From Methylobacterium sp. J-076 (GTDB taxonomy: Bacteria; Pseudomonadota; Alphaproteobacteria; Rhizobiales; Beijerinckiaceae), in assembly GCF_022829405.1 (NCBI RefSeq), contig NZ_JAKSXW010000149.1, positions 496,001-560,000 of the forward strand: a stretch of DNA of 64,000 bases, read 5' to 3'. How positions within the stretch are numbered: position 1 is the stretch's first letter; the number at the start of each line of letters is the position of its first letter. A program made the translations under genes and the position numbers. The notes beneath the pieces were generated by a model. That model made no database searches, was not told the origin of the DNA, and worked only from the letters and a program-made list of their open reading frames with translations. This document shows, in pieces, positions 29,984 to 41,250 of the stretch.

Positions 29984-30874
29984 CTACTGCATACGCAGCG
30001 GCATCGCCTCGACGGTGACTTCATTGACACCGCGCAGCGTGAGGCTGTCGCGGAGGGGTGCCGTCAGGGAGGAGCCTGCGGTGAAGGAGGCCAGCACGCC
30101 GCTGCCGTCGCCGGCCTCCCCCCGCTGGCCGGGGCCGAGGAGCTGCAGCACCCGGCGGGCGATGGCCGGAGCGGGGTCGATCCAGCTCACAGGCCAGGGG
30201 GCGAGTGCCCGCAGGCGCGGCAGCAGCAGCGGATAGTGGGTGCAGGACAGGCAGACGACATCGGTGAGCCGTCCGTCCTCCGCCCGCACGAAGCAGGGGG
30301 CGATCTCCGCCGCCAGGGTGGCGTCATCGATCGGGCTGCCGGCCATCTCCGCCTCGGCATAGGTGGCGAGGTGGCGCGAGCCCACCAGGGTCACGGCACA
30401 GGACGCGGCATAGGTCGCGATCAGGTCGCGGGTGTAGGAGCGGGCCACCGTGCCCGGCGTGGCGAGCAGCGTGATCAGGCCGGACCGGGTCGTCGCCGCC
30501 GCCGGCTTGATCGGCGGGACGACGCCGACGAAGGGCGTCGTGAAGCGCTGGCGCAGGGCGGGCAGAACCAGGGTCGAGGCCGTGTTGCAGGCGATCACCA
30601 CCAGGTCCGGGCGGTGCGAGGCGATGAACTGCTCCATCACCGCGAGCACCCGCGCCACGAGCTCGGCCTCCGACAGCCGGCCGTAGGGGAAGGCGGCATC
30701 GTCCGCGGCGTAGACGTAGCGGGCGTCGGGCCGGGCCCGGCGCACGGCGTCGAGGACGGTGAGACCGCCGAGGCCGGAATCGAACAGCAGGATCGTCGGA
30801 TCCGGCGCCGCACGCAGCGGAGCGAGGGAAAGACCGGCGCCCGCCATCAGGTCGATCCGCATCGCAACGCCCAT
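29984..30874 (-). CDS. murI: Glutamate racemase
   Basis: Makes D-glutamate for peptidoglycan. The 296 residues include the family signatures LLFDSGLGGLTVL near residue 30, VVIACNTASTLVLP (first catalytic Cys) near 93 and VCLSCTHYPLLLPRL (second catalytic Cys) near 210. The start is uncertain between ATG 30874 and ATG 30862, both behind an AGAGGGG ribosome site. The gene lies upstream of the glycosylation operon and is divergent from egtB. Confidence 0.93.
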   Translation of the reverse strand: MGVAMRIDLMAGAGLSLAPLRAAPDPTILLFDSGLGGLTVLDAVRRARPDARYVYAADDAAFPYGRLSEAELVARVLAVMEQFIASHRPDLVVIACNTASTLVLPALRQRFTTPFVGVVPPIKPAAATTRSGLITLLATPGTVARSYTRDLIATYAASCAVTLVGSRHLATYAEAEMAGSPIDDATLAAEIAPCFVRAEDGRLTDVVCLSCTHYPLLLPRLRALAPWPVSWIDPAPAIARRVLQLLGPGQRGEAGDGSGVLASFTAGSSLTAPLRDSLTLRGVNEVTVEAMPLRMQ

Positions 30875-31122
30875 TTCCCCTCTGACACCGTCTGGGAGCA
30901 TCCCGGCCGGTGGTTAAGGCCTCCTCACTGCGGCGAGAGAAAGGCCCGGAATCCCGTCAATCCACCGGCCACGGAGGGGCCGTCGAGGGGTCCCGTCCTC
31001 GTTGTGCTGAACACAATCGCCGCGTCCCGGTTGCTGTGCTTGGCCGAGGACCTATCTGCCGCACAGCGCCCCCTGGCGAGACGACAATCCTTCAGGATAC
31101 GGCCGGAAGGGAAGGATCCTCC

Positions 31123-32394
31123 ATGGCTGCCACAGCTGCCGTCCGCTCGGACACGATGCCAGCCGCCCCGCGCGCAGGCTTCCCGCCACCTCCGATCGGC
31201 GCACGACCGATCGACCGTCTGGCCTGGATCGGCGCCTACCGCACCGTCCGCGCCGAGACGGAGCGTCGTGCGGCCCCGCTCTCACCGGAGGACCAGCAGA
31301 TCCAGTCCATGGAGGACGCGAGCCCCACGAAGTGGCACCGCGCCCATGTGACGTGGTTCTTCGAGCAGTTCCTCCTCGCGGAGCATCTGCCGGGCTACGC
31401 GATCCACGATCCCCGGCTGCACTACCTGTTCAACTCGTACTATGTCGCCGCCGGCCCGCGTCAGCCGCGGACGCAGCGGGGCCTGATCACCCGCCCGACC
31501 TGCGACGAGGTCGCCGCCTACCGGGCCCACGTGGATCGGGCGGTGGAAGCCCTGCTCGGGCAGGCATCCGAGAAGGCGCTGGGGGACATCCTGCCGATCC
31601 TGGAGATCGGGCTGTATCACGAGCAGCAGCACCAGGAGCTGCTCTGGACCGACATCCTCCACGCCTTCGCGCAGAACCCGCTCGATCCCGTCTACGACGC
31701 CGGATGGCAGATGCCCGCGGCATCGACCGAGACCGGCACAGTCACCCTGGACCACGGCATCACCAAAATCGGCCACCGGGGCGACGGTTTCTCCTACGAC
31801 AACGAATCGCCCCGGCACGACAGCCTGATCCTCCCGGTCCGCATCGACCGTTCGCTGGTGCGCAACCGGGACTGGCTCGCCTTCATGGGGGAGGGGGGCT
31901 ACGCCCGGCAGGACCTGTGGTTGAACGACGGGTGGTACGCCGCCCAGGCCCATGGCTGGGAGGCGCCGGGCTACTGGCGGCGTCAGGATGGCGGCTGGCA
32001 GCAGGCGAGCCTCGCCGGCCCGCGCCCGGTCGATCCCGACGCCCCCGTGACCCACATCAGCTACTACGAGGCGGACGCCTATGCCCGCTGGGCCGGCCGC
32101 GTCCTGCCCACCGAGTTCGAATGGGAGACGGCGGCCCGCGACGGCGACCTGCCCGACGCCTACGGCCTCGTCTGGCAATGGACCCGCAGCGCCTACCTCG
32201 CCTACCCGGGCTACCGGCCGCTGCCGGGTGCCCTCGGCGAGTACAACGGCAAGTTCATGTCGAACCAGTTCGTCCTGCGCGGCTCGTCGGTGGCGACGCC
32301 CGACGGTCATGCGCGGCCGACCTATCGCAACTTCTTCTACCCCCATCAGCGTTGGCAGTTCACCGGCCTGCGCTTGGCCGAGCCGCTGTCCTGA
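31123..32394 (+). CDS. egtB: Ergothioneine biosynthesis sulfoxide synthase EgtB
   Basis: A non-haem iron enzyme that joins trimethylhistidine (hercynine) to a thiol donor to give the sulfoxide precursor of ergothioneine. The 423 residues contain an N-terminal DinB-like domain with the iron histidines (KWHRAH near residue 65; HEQQHQELLW near 165) and a C-terminal FGE-sulfatase domain (DNESPRHD, LPTEFEWETAARDG, LVWQWTRSAYLAYPGY). ATG 31123 follows an AAGGGAAGGA ribosome site. egtD follows 58 bp downstream, so only these two ergothioneine genes are here. The sulfoxide lyase is expected elsewhere. Confidence 0.94.
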   Translation: MAATAAVRSDTMPAAPRAGFPPPPIGARPIDRLAWIGAYRTVRAETERRAAPLSPEDQQIQSMEDASPTKWHRAHVTWFFEQFLLAEHLPGYAIHDPRLHYLFNSYYVAAGPRQPRTQRGLITRPTCDEVAAYRAHVDRAVEALLGQASEKALGDILPILEIGLYHEQQHQELLWTDILHAFAQNPLDPVYDAGWQMPAASTETGTVTLDHGITKIGHRGDGFSYDNESPRHDSLILPVRIDRSLVRNRDWLAFMGEGGYARQDLWLNDGWYAAQAHGWEAPGYWRRQDGGWQQASLAGPRPVDPDAPVTHISYYEADAYARWAGRVLPTEFEWETAARDGDLPDAYGLVWQWTRSAYLAYPGYRPLPGALGEYNGKFMSNQFVLRGSSVATPDGHARPTYRNFFYPHQRWQFTGLRLAEPLS

Positions 32395-32452
32395 CCGATC
32401 CGCCGCCCGCCGAGGCGGCCCCCCGCGTGTCGTTCGTACCCCGGAGTTGCCC

Positions 32453-33412
32453 GTGACCGTCGCCCCGACCTTTCCGGAAGCTGTGGCCGCCGATCCGGTC
32501 TTCCTGGCCGATGTCCGCGCCGGGCTGTCGAAGCCGGTCAAGACCCTGTCGCCGAAGTACTTCTACGACGCCGCAGGCTCCGAGCTGTTCGAGGCGATCA
32601 CCGCCCTGCCGGAATATTACCCGACGCGGACGGAGGTCGGCATCCTCGACAGCCGGGGGCCGGAGATCGCGGCGCTGCTGCCCGAGGAGGCGGCCCTGGT
32701 GGAGTTCGGCAGCGGGTCCACGGCAAAGCTGCGCCGCCTGCTGCGGCACCTGCCGGATCTCGCGGCCTACGTGCCCGTGGACGTGTCGGGCGAGTTCCTG
32801 GCCGCGCAGGCGGCCACGCTCCGGCAGGATTTCCCCGGCCTGCCGGTGGAGCCCGTCGTCGCCGACTTCACCCGGCCCTTCGCCCTGCCGGAGGCCATCG
32901 GCATGGCGTCCCGGGCCGGGTTCTTCCCAGGCTCGACCGTAGGCAACTTCGAACCGGCCGAGGCGCGGACGCTCCTGCACCGGTTCGGCGAGATCCTGGG
33001 GCCGGCGGCGCTCCTGATCCTCGGCGTGGACCTCGTGAAGGACACGGCCCGCCTGGAGGCCGCCTACGACGATGCGGCCGGGGTCACGGCGGCGTTCAAC
33101 ATGAACCTGCTGAAGCGGATCAACCGCGAGCTCGGCGGCGATTTCGATCTCGATGCCTTCCGCCACAGGGCGGTCTTCAACGCAGAAGCCTCGCGGATCG
33201 AGATGCATCTCGTCTCGCAGAGGGACCAGACGGTGCGGATCGGCGGGGACAGCTTCACCTTCCGCGAAGGCGAGACGATCCACACCGAAAGCAGCTACAA
33301 GTACACGCTCGAGAGCTTCCGCAATCTGGCCGCGACGGCGGGCTGGCAATCGGTGACCGCCTGGACCGATCCGGACGCATTGTTCAGCGTCCACATGCTC
33401 CGTCGGGACTGA
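32453..33412 (+). CDS. egtD: L-histidine N(alpha)-methyltransferase EgtD
   Basis: Transfers three methyl groups from SAM to histidine, making hercynine, the EgtB substrate. The 319-residue protein starts at GTG 32453 after a CGGAG ribosome site. SPKYFYDAAGSELFEAIT near residue 29 is the family N-terminal motif, LVEFGSGSTAKLRRLL near 82 the SAM site, AYVPVDVSGEFLAAQ near 102 and FFPGSTVGNFEP near 155 further signatures. The C-terminal FREGETIHTESSYKY matches the substrate pocket region. Confidence 0.95.
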   Translation: MTVAPTFPEAVAADPVFLADVRAGLSKPVKTLSPKYFYDAAGSELFEAITALPEYYPTRTEVGILDSRGPEIAALLPEEAALVEFGSGSTAKLRRLLRHLPDLAAYVPVDVSGEFLAAQAATLRQDFPGLPVEPVVADFTRPFALPEAIGMASRAGFFPGSTVGNFEPAEARTLLHRFGEILGPAALLILGVDLVKDTARLEAAYDDAAGVTAAFNMNLLKRINRELGGDFDLDAFRHRAVFNAEASRIEMHLVSQRDQTVRIGGDSFTFREGETIHTESSYKYTLESFRNLAATAGWQSVTAWTDPDALFSVHMLRRD

Positions 33413-33500
33413 CGCAGCCTCGCGTCTCCCGTCCCGCAAGGCTCGCTTTCTCGCCTGGGCCAGTGTCCGGCGGGCCTTCGCGTCGCTCCGGAGCTTTTCA

Positions 33501-34796
33501 TCAGCCTGGGAGCCGCTTCAGCACCTCCCGGGCGGCGCGCTCCCCGTCGAGGGTCGCGCCGCCGACCGTCATCGCACCGCCCCCGGCCAGCGCTTCGCCC
33601 GCGAAGACGATGCGTTCGCCCACGGGGGCACGCAGGGCATCGCGGGCGCCGGCATGGCCTGGGGCGGCGATGGAGTAGGAGCCGCGGGCATGGGGGTCGG
33701 TCCACCAGCCCACGAGGCGCCCACCCCGGACCGCACCGCCGGCCTGCGCGCCGAGGATGGCCGAAAGCCTTTCCGTGGCGAGGGCGATGGCGGCCCGGTC
33801 GCCGGCATTGCACAGGTCCCGGGCGAGGTCGCCGCCGAGGTTGGCCACCGCCACCGGGTGCCCGAACGGCCCCATCTCGAAATAGATCGTCGGGCCGTCA
33901 TGCGCGACGGAGACCGCATCGCCCACCGCCCGTGCATCGACCTTCGGGGGATCGAGGCGCAGGGCGATCTTCGTGTAGGCCCCCATCGAGAGCCCATCGA
34001 GCGCCGAGAGGGTCGCATCGGGCAGGCGGGGCGCGAAGGAGATCGCGCCCGCCTTCAGGACGCCCACCGGCACGGTCACGATCGCCGCGACCGCTTCCAG
34101 GGTCCCGCCCGGCATATGGAGGCGGACGCCTCTGCCCGACCAGTCGATGGCCGAGACGGCGCAGCTGAGCCTCACCGGCATGTGGGCATACCGCCTCGCG
34201 ACGAGATCGCCGTAGCCATCGACCCATAAGTCGGTGCCGGACCACAGGCGTTCGTAATCGGCGGCGGAGACGCGGTCGGGATCCTCGCCGAGGGACAGGC
34301 GGCTGAGCCCGGAGGTCGCCGCCACGGCGTCGTCCCCCGCCGCCCGGGCCTCGGCCGCGAGCGAGGCGTCAGCCCCCTTGGGCGCGAGCACCGCATCGAG
34401 GCCGGCAAAACCGGCGCGGCGCCGGGCACGCTCGGCATCGGTCGCCGGGCGGCCATCGATGAACAGGGTGCGCGCCCATCCATCCTGGTCGGTGGAGGTC
34501 GCCTGGGCCTCCCGGGCGATGGCCGACCAGGGGTTCCGCTCGGCCCAGTGGATGTACTGCGCGCCCGCATCGAAGGGGGTGTCCGCGCCGAGCGAGCGGT
34601 CGGTATGGGCGCGTCCGCCGATCCGGTCGCGCGCCTCGAGGATCGTGAAGGGATGCCCTGCCTGGCGCAGGATCTCGGCGGCGGCCAGCCCCGCCGCGCC
34701 CGCGCCGACGATGGCGACGGGGCCCGATTGCGCCCGCAGCACCGCGGGCATCGCGACGAGCAGACCGGTGGCCAATGCGCTGCGGCGCGTGATCAT
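33501..34796 (-). CDS. Exported FAD-dependent amine oxidase
   Basis: A 431-residue flavoprotein of the monoamine-oxidase superfamily. Residues 1-23 (ITRRSALATGLLVAMPAVLRAQ) resemble a twin-arginine signal peptide, so a folded, FAD-loaded enzyme may be exported. AIVGAGAAGLAAAEILRQAG near residue 28 binds ADP, RIGGRAHTD is the second FAD contact, and IVFAGEALAGGGAMTVGGA near the C-terminus is the FAD-covering motif. The amine substrate is unknown. It is convergent with egtD and upstream of no obvious pathway gene. Confidence 0.85.
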   Translation of the reverse strand: MITRRSALATGLLVAMPAVLRAQSGPVAIVGAGAAGLAAAEILRQAGHPFTILEARDRIGGRAHTDRSLGADTPFDAGAQYIHWAERNPWSAIAREAQATSTDQDGWARTLFIDGRPATDAERARRRAGFAGLDAVLAPKGADASLAAEARAAGDDAVAATSGLSRLSLGEDPDRVSAADYERLWSGTDLWVDGYGDLVARRYAHMPVRLSCAVSAIDWSGRGVRLHMPGGTLEAVAAIVTVPVGVLKAGAISFAPRLPDATLSALDGLSMGAYTKIALRLDPPKVDARAVGDAVSVAHDGPTIYFEMGPFGHPVAVANLGGDLARDLCNAGDRAAIALATERLSAILGAQAGGAVRGGRLVGWWTDPHARGSYSIAAPGHAGARDALRAPVGERIVFAGEALAGGGAMTVGGATLDGERAAREVLKRLPG

Positions 34797-34842
34797 GTCG
34801 GCCGGCTCCCGCTGCGGATGGCGCGGGCGCGGGCGAACCGCG

Positions 34843-35115
34843 TCAGGCGCGCCGTTTCTCCATCATGGCCTTGACCTGCATCAGCTGATCCCAGACCTGT
34901 CCGGGCGACGTCCCGAGGACCTCGAAGCCGGCCGTGATGCTCCAATAGATCCCGAAGCAGATCAGCGGCACCAGCACCCAAGCCAGCATCTCTTCGCCCC
35001 GGCGACGGCGACGCCTCCGCTGGCGGCGGAGTTCCCGGCCCGACGGTTTCTGCTTCTGGGCAGGACCGGCATGGGTGATGGAAGTGAGGGGGCCTTCCCG
35101 CAGGTCTTCAGTCAT
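34843..35115 (-). CDS. Small basic single-pass membrane protein
   Basis: A 90-residue protein with ATG 35115 behind a GAGGAGG ribosome site. It has a strongly basic segment (GRELRRQRRRRRRR near residues 26-39) followed by a single transmembrane helix (LAWVLVPLICFGIYWSITAG) and a short C-terminal tail rich in Met/Lys. The basic patch suggests a cytoplasmic N-terminus interacting with nucleic acid or lipid heads. Not recognised. It sits between clpA and the amine-oxidase gene on the same strand. Confidence 0.6.
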   Translation of the reverse strand: MTEDLREGPLTSITHAGPAQKQKPSGRELRRQRRRRRRRGEEMLAWVLVPLICFGIYWSITAGFEVLGTSPGQVWDQLMQVKAMMEKRRA

Positions 35116-35206
35116 CGGGCGCCTCCTCGCCGCGGCGCATGCACGTCGCGGCGGTCATAGACTGCGTGGGCGCCGACCGGAAGCCCGTGCCCCGGCCGGC
35201 GAACCA

Positions 35207-37687
<2,481 letters not shown>

Positions 37688-37724
37688 AGCGGGCCTCTGT
37701 GTGGGTGCCTACCGCGAGCGGCGC

Positions 37725-38111
37725 CTATTTCTTTTCCATAACGCACTGGAGAGGATGTTGGTGCTTGCGGGCAAAGTCCATGACCTGCGTCACCTTGGTC
37801 TCGGCGACCTCGTAGGTGAACACCCCGCATTCGCCCACGCCGTTCTGATGCACGTGCATCATGATCCGGTAGGCGTCCTCATGGCTCTTGTTGAAGAACC
37901 GCTCCACCACGAGCACCACGAATTCCATCGGGGTGTAGTCGTCGTTGAGGAGGAGGACGCGGTAGAGGCTGGGCCGCTTCGTCCGCGGCTTGGTGCGGGT
38001 GATGATGGCGGTATTGGAGCGGTCGTCGCCCCCGGGCTCCCTCGAACCCGTGGCCTCGGCCGCGAACGTCGTCCGCGCGTGCTCCGTACCCATCATGGGG
38101 ACGCGTCTCAT
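37725..38111 (-). CDS. clpS: ATP-dependent Clp protease adaptor ClpS
   Basis: The N-end-rule adaptor that binds N-terminal Leu/Phe/Tyr/Trp and hands substrates to ClpA. The 128 residues include ~45 variable N-terminal residues and the ClpS core: [17 protein letters not shown] near residue 50 (substrate pocket), [20 protein letters not shown], then [11 protein letters not shown]. The start is uncertain: ATG 38111 is used here, with ATG 38096 and 38093 also possible. Together with bpt at 15.6 kb the leucine N-degron pathway is represented. Confidence 0.93.
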   Translation of the reverse strand: MRRVPMMGTEHARTTFAAEATGSREPGGDDRSNTAIITRTKPRTKRPSLYRVLLLNDDYTPMEFVVLVVERFFNKSHEDAYRIMMHVHQNGVGECGVFTYEVAETKVTQVMDFARKHQHPLQCVMEKK

Positions 38112-38669
38112 ATCCGTCGAACCGATCCCTTGAGGCTCAGCAGACCATCCCCCGAAGCGCGCCTGCGATCGGTGGAATCGGCGATGTCCGACCGAACCTT
38201 CGTCGCTCAATCCGCAATCTACAGACCGTGAGCCGACTTCGCCAGACGCCTGCGCGCTCGTGTCCGCACTTAGGATCCCCCGCGCGCCTGCGTGGACCGG
38301 TCCGGTGCGGCAAAGCACGTCGGGGGGCCGCATCATGGATCACGCCGGAACCCGGCCGGACGGCGTGCGGCCCGGCGTGGGGCCGGGGCTGGGACGAAGG
38401 GCAGCGTCATCGGGCGCCTCCCGGGCACGGACGTCCCGCGCGAGGAGGATACCTTCGCGCCGGGAGCCTGAGCCGAGTTCGTGAGCTCCATTCCCCCGGC
38501 GTCAAGCCTCGAAGCCCGTTGGACGAAAAGCATTCAGTGCCGATCCGATTAACCCGCCCGTAACCGCTCAGCCGCATGGTTCTGGGGATACGGACGCACC
38601 ACGACGACGGGCGTCCTCAAGGGGGCGGGGGCCGGTGCGGAACCGGCAACGGCAAGGGCGTTCGGGCGC
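38112..38669. other. 558-bp intergenic region, nothing convincing
   Basis: Between clpS (-) and the carboxypeptidase gene (+). It is GC-rich with several short inverted repeats, and the open frames on either strand have no ribosome site or protein-like composition. It must contain two divergent promoters. I found no tRNA, SRP RNA or tmRNA signature. Confidence 0.5.
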
Positions 38670-40151
38670 ATGCGTATGGTTCTGGTTCCCAGCCTCACGG
38701 CTCGCGCAGCCCCGGCTGCGCTCGTCGCGGTGGCGGTTCTGACGGCGCTCTCCACCCCGGCCGATGCCCGGCGCGGGCGGCACCACCGGCATGCGGCCCA
38801 TGCGCGGCACGCGGCGGGTGGCGGCTACAACCCGCCCTACGCGGCGATGGTCGTCGATGCCAAGACGGGCAAGACCCTCCACGCCGTGAACGAGGATGCC
38901 CTGCGCCACCCGGCCTCGATCACCAAGGTGATGACGCTCTACATGCTCTTCGAGCAGATGGAGCGGGGCAAGTTCGCCCTCGATTCGGAACTGACCATCT
39001 CCGCCCACGCCGCCGCCCAGGCCCCCTCGAAGCTCGGCATCCGGCCCGGCCAGACCATCACCGTCGAGGATGCGATCAAGGCGATCGTCACCAAGTCGGC
39101 CAACGACGTGGCCTGCGCCATCGGCGAGAACATCGCCGGGTCCGAGGAGCGCTTCGCCGAGATGATGACGGCCAAGGCGCACTCCCTCGGGATGAGCCGG
39201 ACCCACTACGCCAACGCCTCCGGCCTGCCCGATCCGGAACAGCTCACCACCGCCCACGACCTGACGATCCTCGCCCGGGCCATCCAGGACCGGTTCCCGC
39301 GCTACTACCGCTATTTCCAGACCCGCTCGTTCGCCTTCCGCGGCCGGGTGATCGGCAACCACAACCACCTGCTTGGCAACGTCGAGGGCGTGGACGGCAT
39401 CAAGACCGGCTACACCCGCGATTCCGGCTTCAACCTGATGACCGCGGCGAAGTCCGACGGGCACCAGATCGTCGCCATCGTCCTCGGCGGCCGCTCGGGC
39501 GCCAGCCGCGACCAGATCATGGCCGGCCTCGTGCGCAGCAACCTGCCCAAGGCCTATGCCGGCATCCGCACCGCGCCCCCGGTGACCGAGGTCGCCGAAC
39601 GCGCCCGCCCCGCCGTGGTGGCCGACGCGGTCTCCCGCACCCGCACCCAGGTCGCCTCCGCGGAGGACGAGGACGTCGAGACCACGAATTCGACGGGCGA
39701 GCCCCTCGATATCTCGCCGGGCCGCACGACCACCCCCGGCTCCGCCCGGGCGTCGGGCCCGCAGGCCCTGCCGCGCGCCGCGCAGGCCTATGCCGCCCAG
39801 GCCGTCCAGCCCGCCTTCCCCGGCACCGGCAAGATCTCCGCCCGGGTCGGCTCGAACGAGCGCGACGATCCGCCCAAGCCCCTGGCCGGCCAGAAGGTGA
39901 CGCCCTCCGCCTGGGTGATCCAGCTCGGCGCCATGGACGACGAGGACAAGGCCCGTTCCATGCTGGCCCAGGCCCGCGCCAAGGTGGGCGGGTCCCTCTC
40001 GAAGGCGGCCCCCTATACGGTGAAGGTCGAGCACGGCGGCGCGACCCTCTACCGTGCGCGCTTCTCCGGCTTCGGCGAGCAGGAGACGGCGCAGGATGCC
40101 TGCGTCGCCCTCAAGCGCAGCGGCTTCAGCTGCTTCGCCACCCGCAGCTGA
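38670..40151 (+). CDS. D-alanyl-D-alanine carboxypeptidase with SPOR domain
   Basis: A periplasmic penicillin-binding protein of the S11 (DacA/DacC/DacF) family, 493 residues. It has an N-terminal signal peptide (residues ~1-33, ending ADA) and the three active-site motifs: Ser83-x-x-Lys86 (SITK), Ser143-Ala-Asn145, and Lys245-Thr-Gly247. A Pro/Ala-rich linker (~295-400) leads to a C-terminal SPOR domain (~413-491, WVIQLGAMDDEDKARSMLAQ), which binds denuded septal peptidoglycan. This would target the enzyme to the division site. It is divergent from clpS. Confidence 0.92.
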   Translation: MRMVLVPSLTARAAPAALVAVAVLTALSTPADARRGRHHRHAAHARHAAGGGYNPPYAAMVVDAKTGKTLHAVNEDALRHPASITKVMTLYMLFEQMERGKFALDSELTISAHAAAQAPSKLGIRPGQTITVEDAIKAIVTKSANDVACAIGENIAGSEERFAEMMTAKAHSLGMSRTHYANASGLPDPEQLTTAHDLTILARAIQDRFPRYYRYFQTRSFAFRGRVIGNHNHLLGNVEGVDGIKTGYTRDSGFNLMTAAKSDGHQIVAIVLGGRSGASRDQIMAGLVRSNLPKAYAGIRTAPPVTEVAERARPAVVADAVSRTRTQVASAEDEDVETTNSTGEPLDISPGRTTTPGSARASGPQALPRAAQAYAAQAVQPAFPGTGKISARVGSNERDDPPKPLAGQKVTPSAWVIQLGAMDDEDKARSMLAQARAKVGGSLSKAAPYTVKVEHGGATLYRARFSGFGEQETAQDACVALKRSGFSCFATRS

Positions 40152-40294
40152 CGCCGCGGCGGAAACGGCCCCTCAAGACATTTCGTTTAGCATCATCAGG
40201 TCGCCCGCAGCCCGGAGGTTGCGGACGATGACGGAACCGGCGTCCGCTCGGCGGCGCCGACGAGTCGAACGCAACCTGGCAACGCGCGTGGAGT

Positions 40295-41005
40295 TCAGCG
40301 ATGTCGGTTCAGCAATCGGTCCCGGGCCGCATTGACCCGCGCCGCCCCCTCAACGCTCCCCCCCTGGTCGGGGTGGGCGCGCTTCATGAGCGTCCGGTGG
40401 GCCGACCGGATCTCCTGAGTGGACGCCCCGCGCTCAAGCCCCAGGATCTGGTACGCCTCCTCCTGCGTCATCGCCCCTGGCTTCGCCGGTCCGCCCGCCC
40501 GCGGGTCGCGATCTCCCTCAGCGTCTACACGCCATCCGGGCGCCCGGCGGTCGAGATAAGCCTCTAGGATCGCCGCGCCCTCCGGGTCCTCGGCGCGGCA
40601 CACCTCAAGCAGGGCCATCAGGGCGGGCAGGTCGAGCCGGTCGATCCGCGCCCCGCCGAACGGACCTGACCGGACCCGTCCGTCCGCGAAGCTCCCGTCC
40701 GGCCGGATCGCGATGTCGATGAGCCGGGTCCGGAGCCGCCGCTCCGGCGGCGCGCGGGACGGCACGAGCGCGCGCAGGCGACGGCCCAGCCCCTGCGGCC
40801 CTTCGAGGCTCCACATCCCGCCGATCCCGAGGAGGGCGGCCAGCAGCAGGTTGCCGTGCAGCAGAAGCATGCCCGCCCCGGCGAGCGCGGCCCAGCCGGC
40901 GACGAGGTGGCGCGGGAAGGCGGCGACGGCCGCGCCGAGCCCGCCGTGCTTCTTGGTGAGCCACCACACGGCGGCGCAGCCGATCAGTCCCAGGGCGAGC
41001 AGCAT
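40295..41005 (-). CDS. Membrane-anchored J-domain protein
   Basis: A 236-residue protein with two hydrophobic segments near residues 1-16 and 32-60, a central soluble region, and a C-terminal J domain (AYQILGLERGASTQEIRSAH, then HPD in KRAHPDQGG). This reverse order (membrane helices first, J domain last) resembles the DjlA/TerB-associated and Tim14-like proteins. The J domain should stimulate DnaK. Its ATG (41005) overlaps the stop of the 81-residue gene by one base (TGATG), so expression is coupled with the HtrA-like protease operon. Confidence 0.82.
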   Translation of the reverse strand: MLLALGLIGCAAVWWLTKKHGGLGAAVAAFPRHLVAGWAALAGAGMLLLHGNLLLAALLGIGGMWSLEGPQGLGRRLRALVPSRAPPERRLRTRLIDIAIRPDGSFADGRVRSGPFGGARIDRLDLPALMALLEVCRAEDPEGAAILEAYLDRRAPGWRVDAEGDRDPRAGGPAKPGAMTQEEAYQILGLERGASTQEIRSAHRTLMKRAHPDQGGSVEGAARVNAARDRLLNRHR

Positions 41006-41250
41006 CAGCGGGTCACGCCGTAGTCGGCGCCGACCCGCCCGCCGACCCGCACCGACAGGCCGTTCCCCCAATCGCGGAACCCATCCGCGCGCCGCGCGGG
41101 GGCGGAGGCGGCCCGGCAGGCGGGGAGGGCGGGGAGATGCGCCCCCTCCGGCAGGTCGCCGGCACAGAGCTGAGCTCGGGTGGGGCGCTCCGTCGCGAGG
41201 CCGCCGCCGGACGCGAGCACGGCGACGAGGAGAAGGGCGAGGCGCGTCAC
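41005..41250 (-). CDS. Small exported protein in protease/J-protein operon
   Basis: An 81-residue protein starting at GTG 41250, whose start overlaps the protease stop codon by 4 bases (GTGA). Residues 1-20 form a signal peptide (RLALLLVAVLASGGGLA). The mature part has two cysteines (LCAGDLP and PACRAAS) likely forming a disulphide, and ends NGLSVRVGGRVGADYGV. It has no recognised domain. Tight coupling on both sides indicates a three-gene operon. Confidence 0.62.
   Translation of the reverse strand: MTRLALLLVAVLASGGGLATERPTRAQLCAGDLPEGAHLPALPACRAASAPARRADGFRDWGNGLSVRVGGRVGADYGVTR

Noticed and set aside
38228-38563. 111-codon open frame in the clpS-carboxypeptidase gap
   Set aside because: Arg/Pro/Gly-rich composition typical of non-coding high-GC DNA, no start signal or motif.
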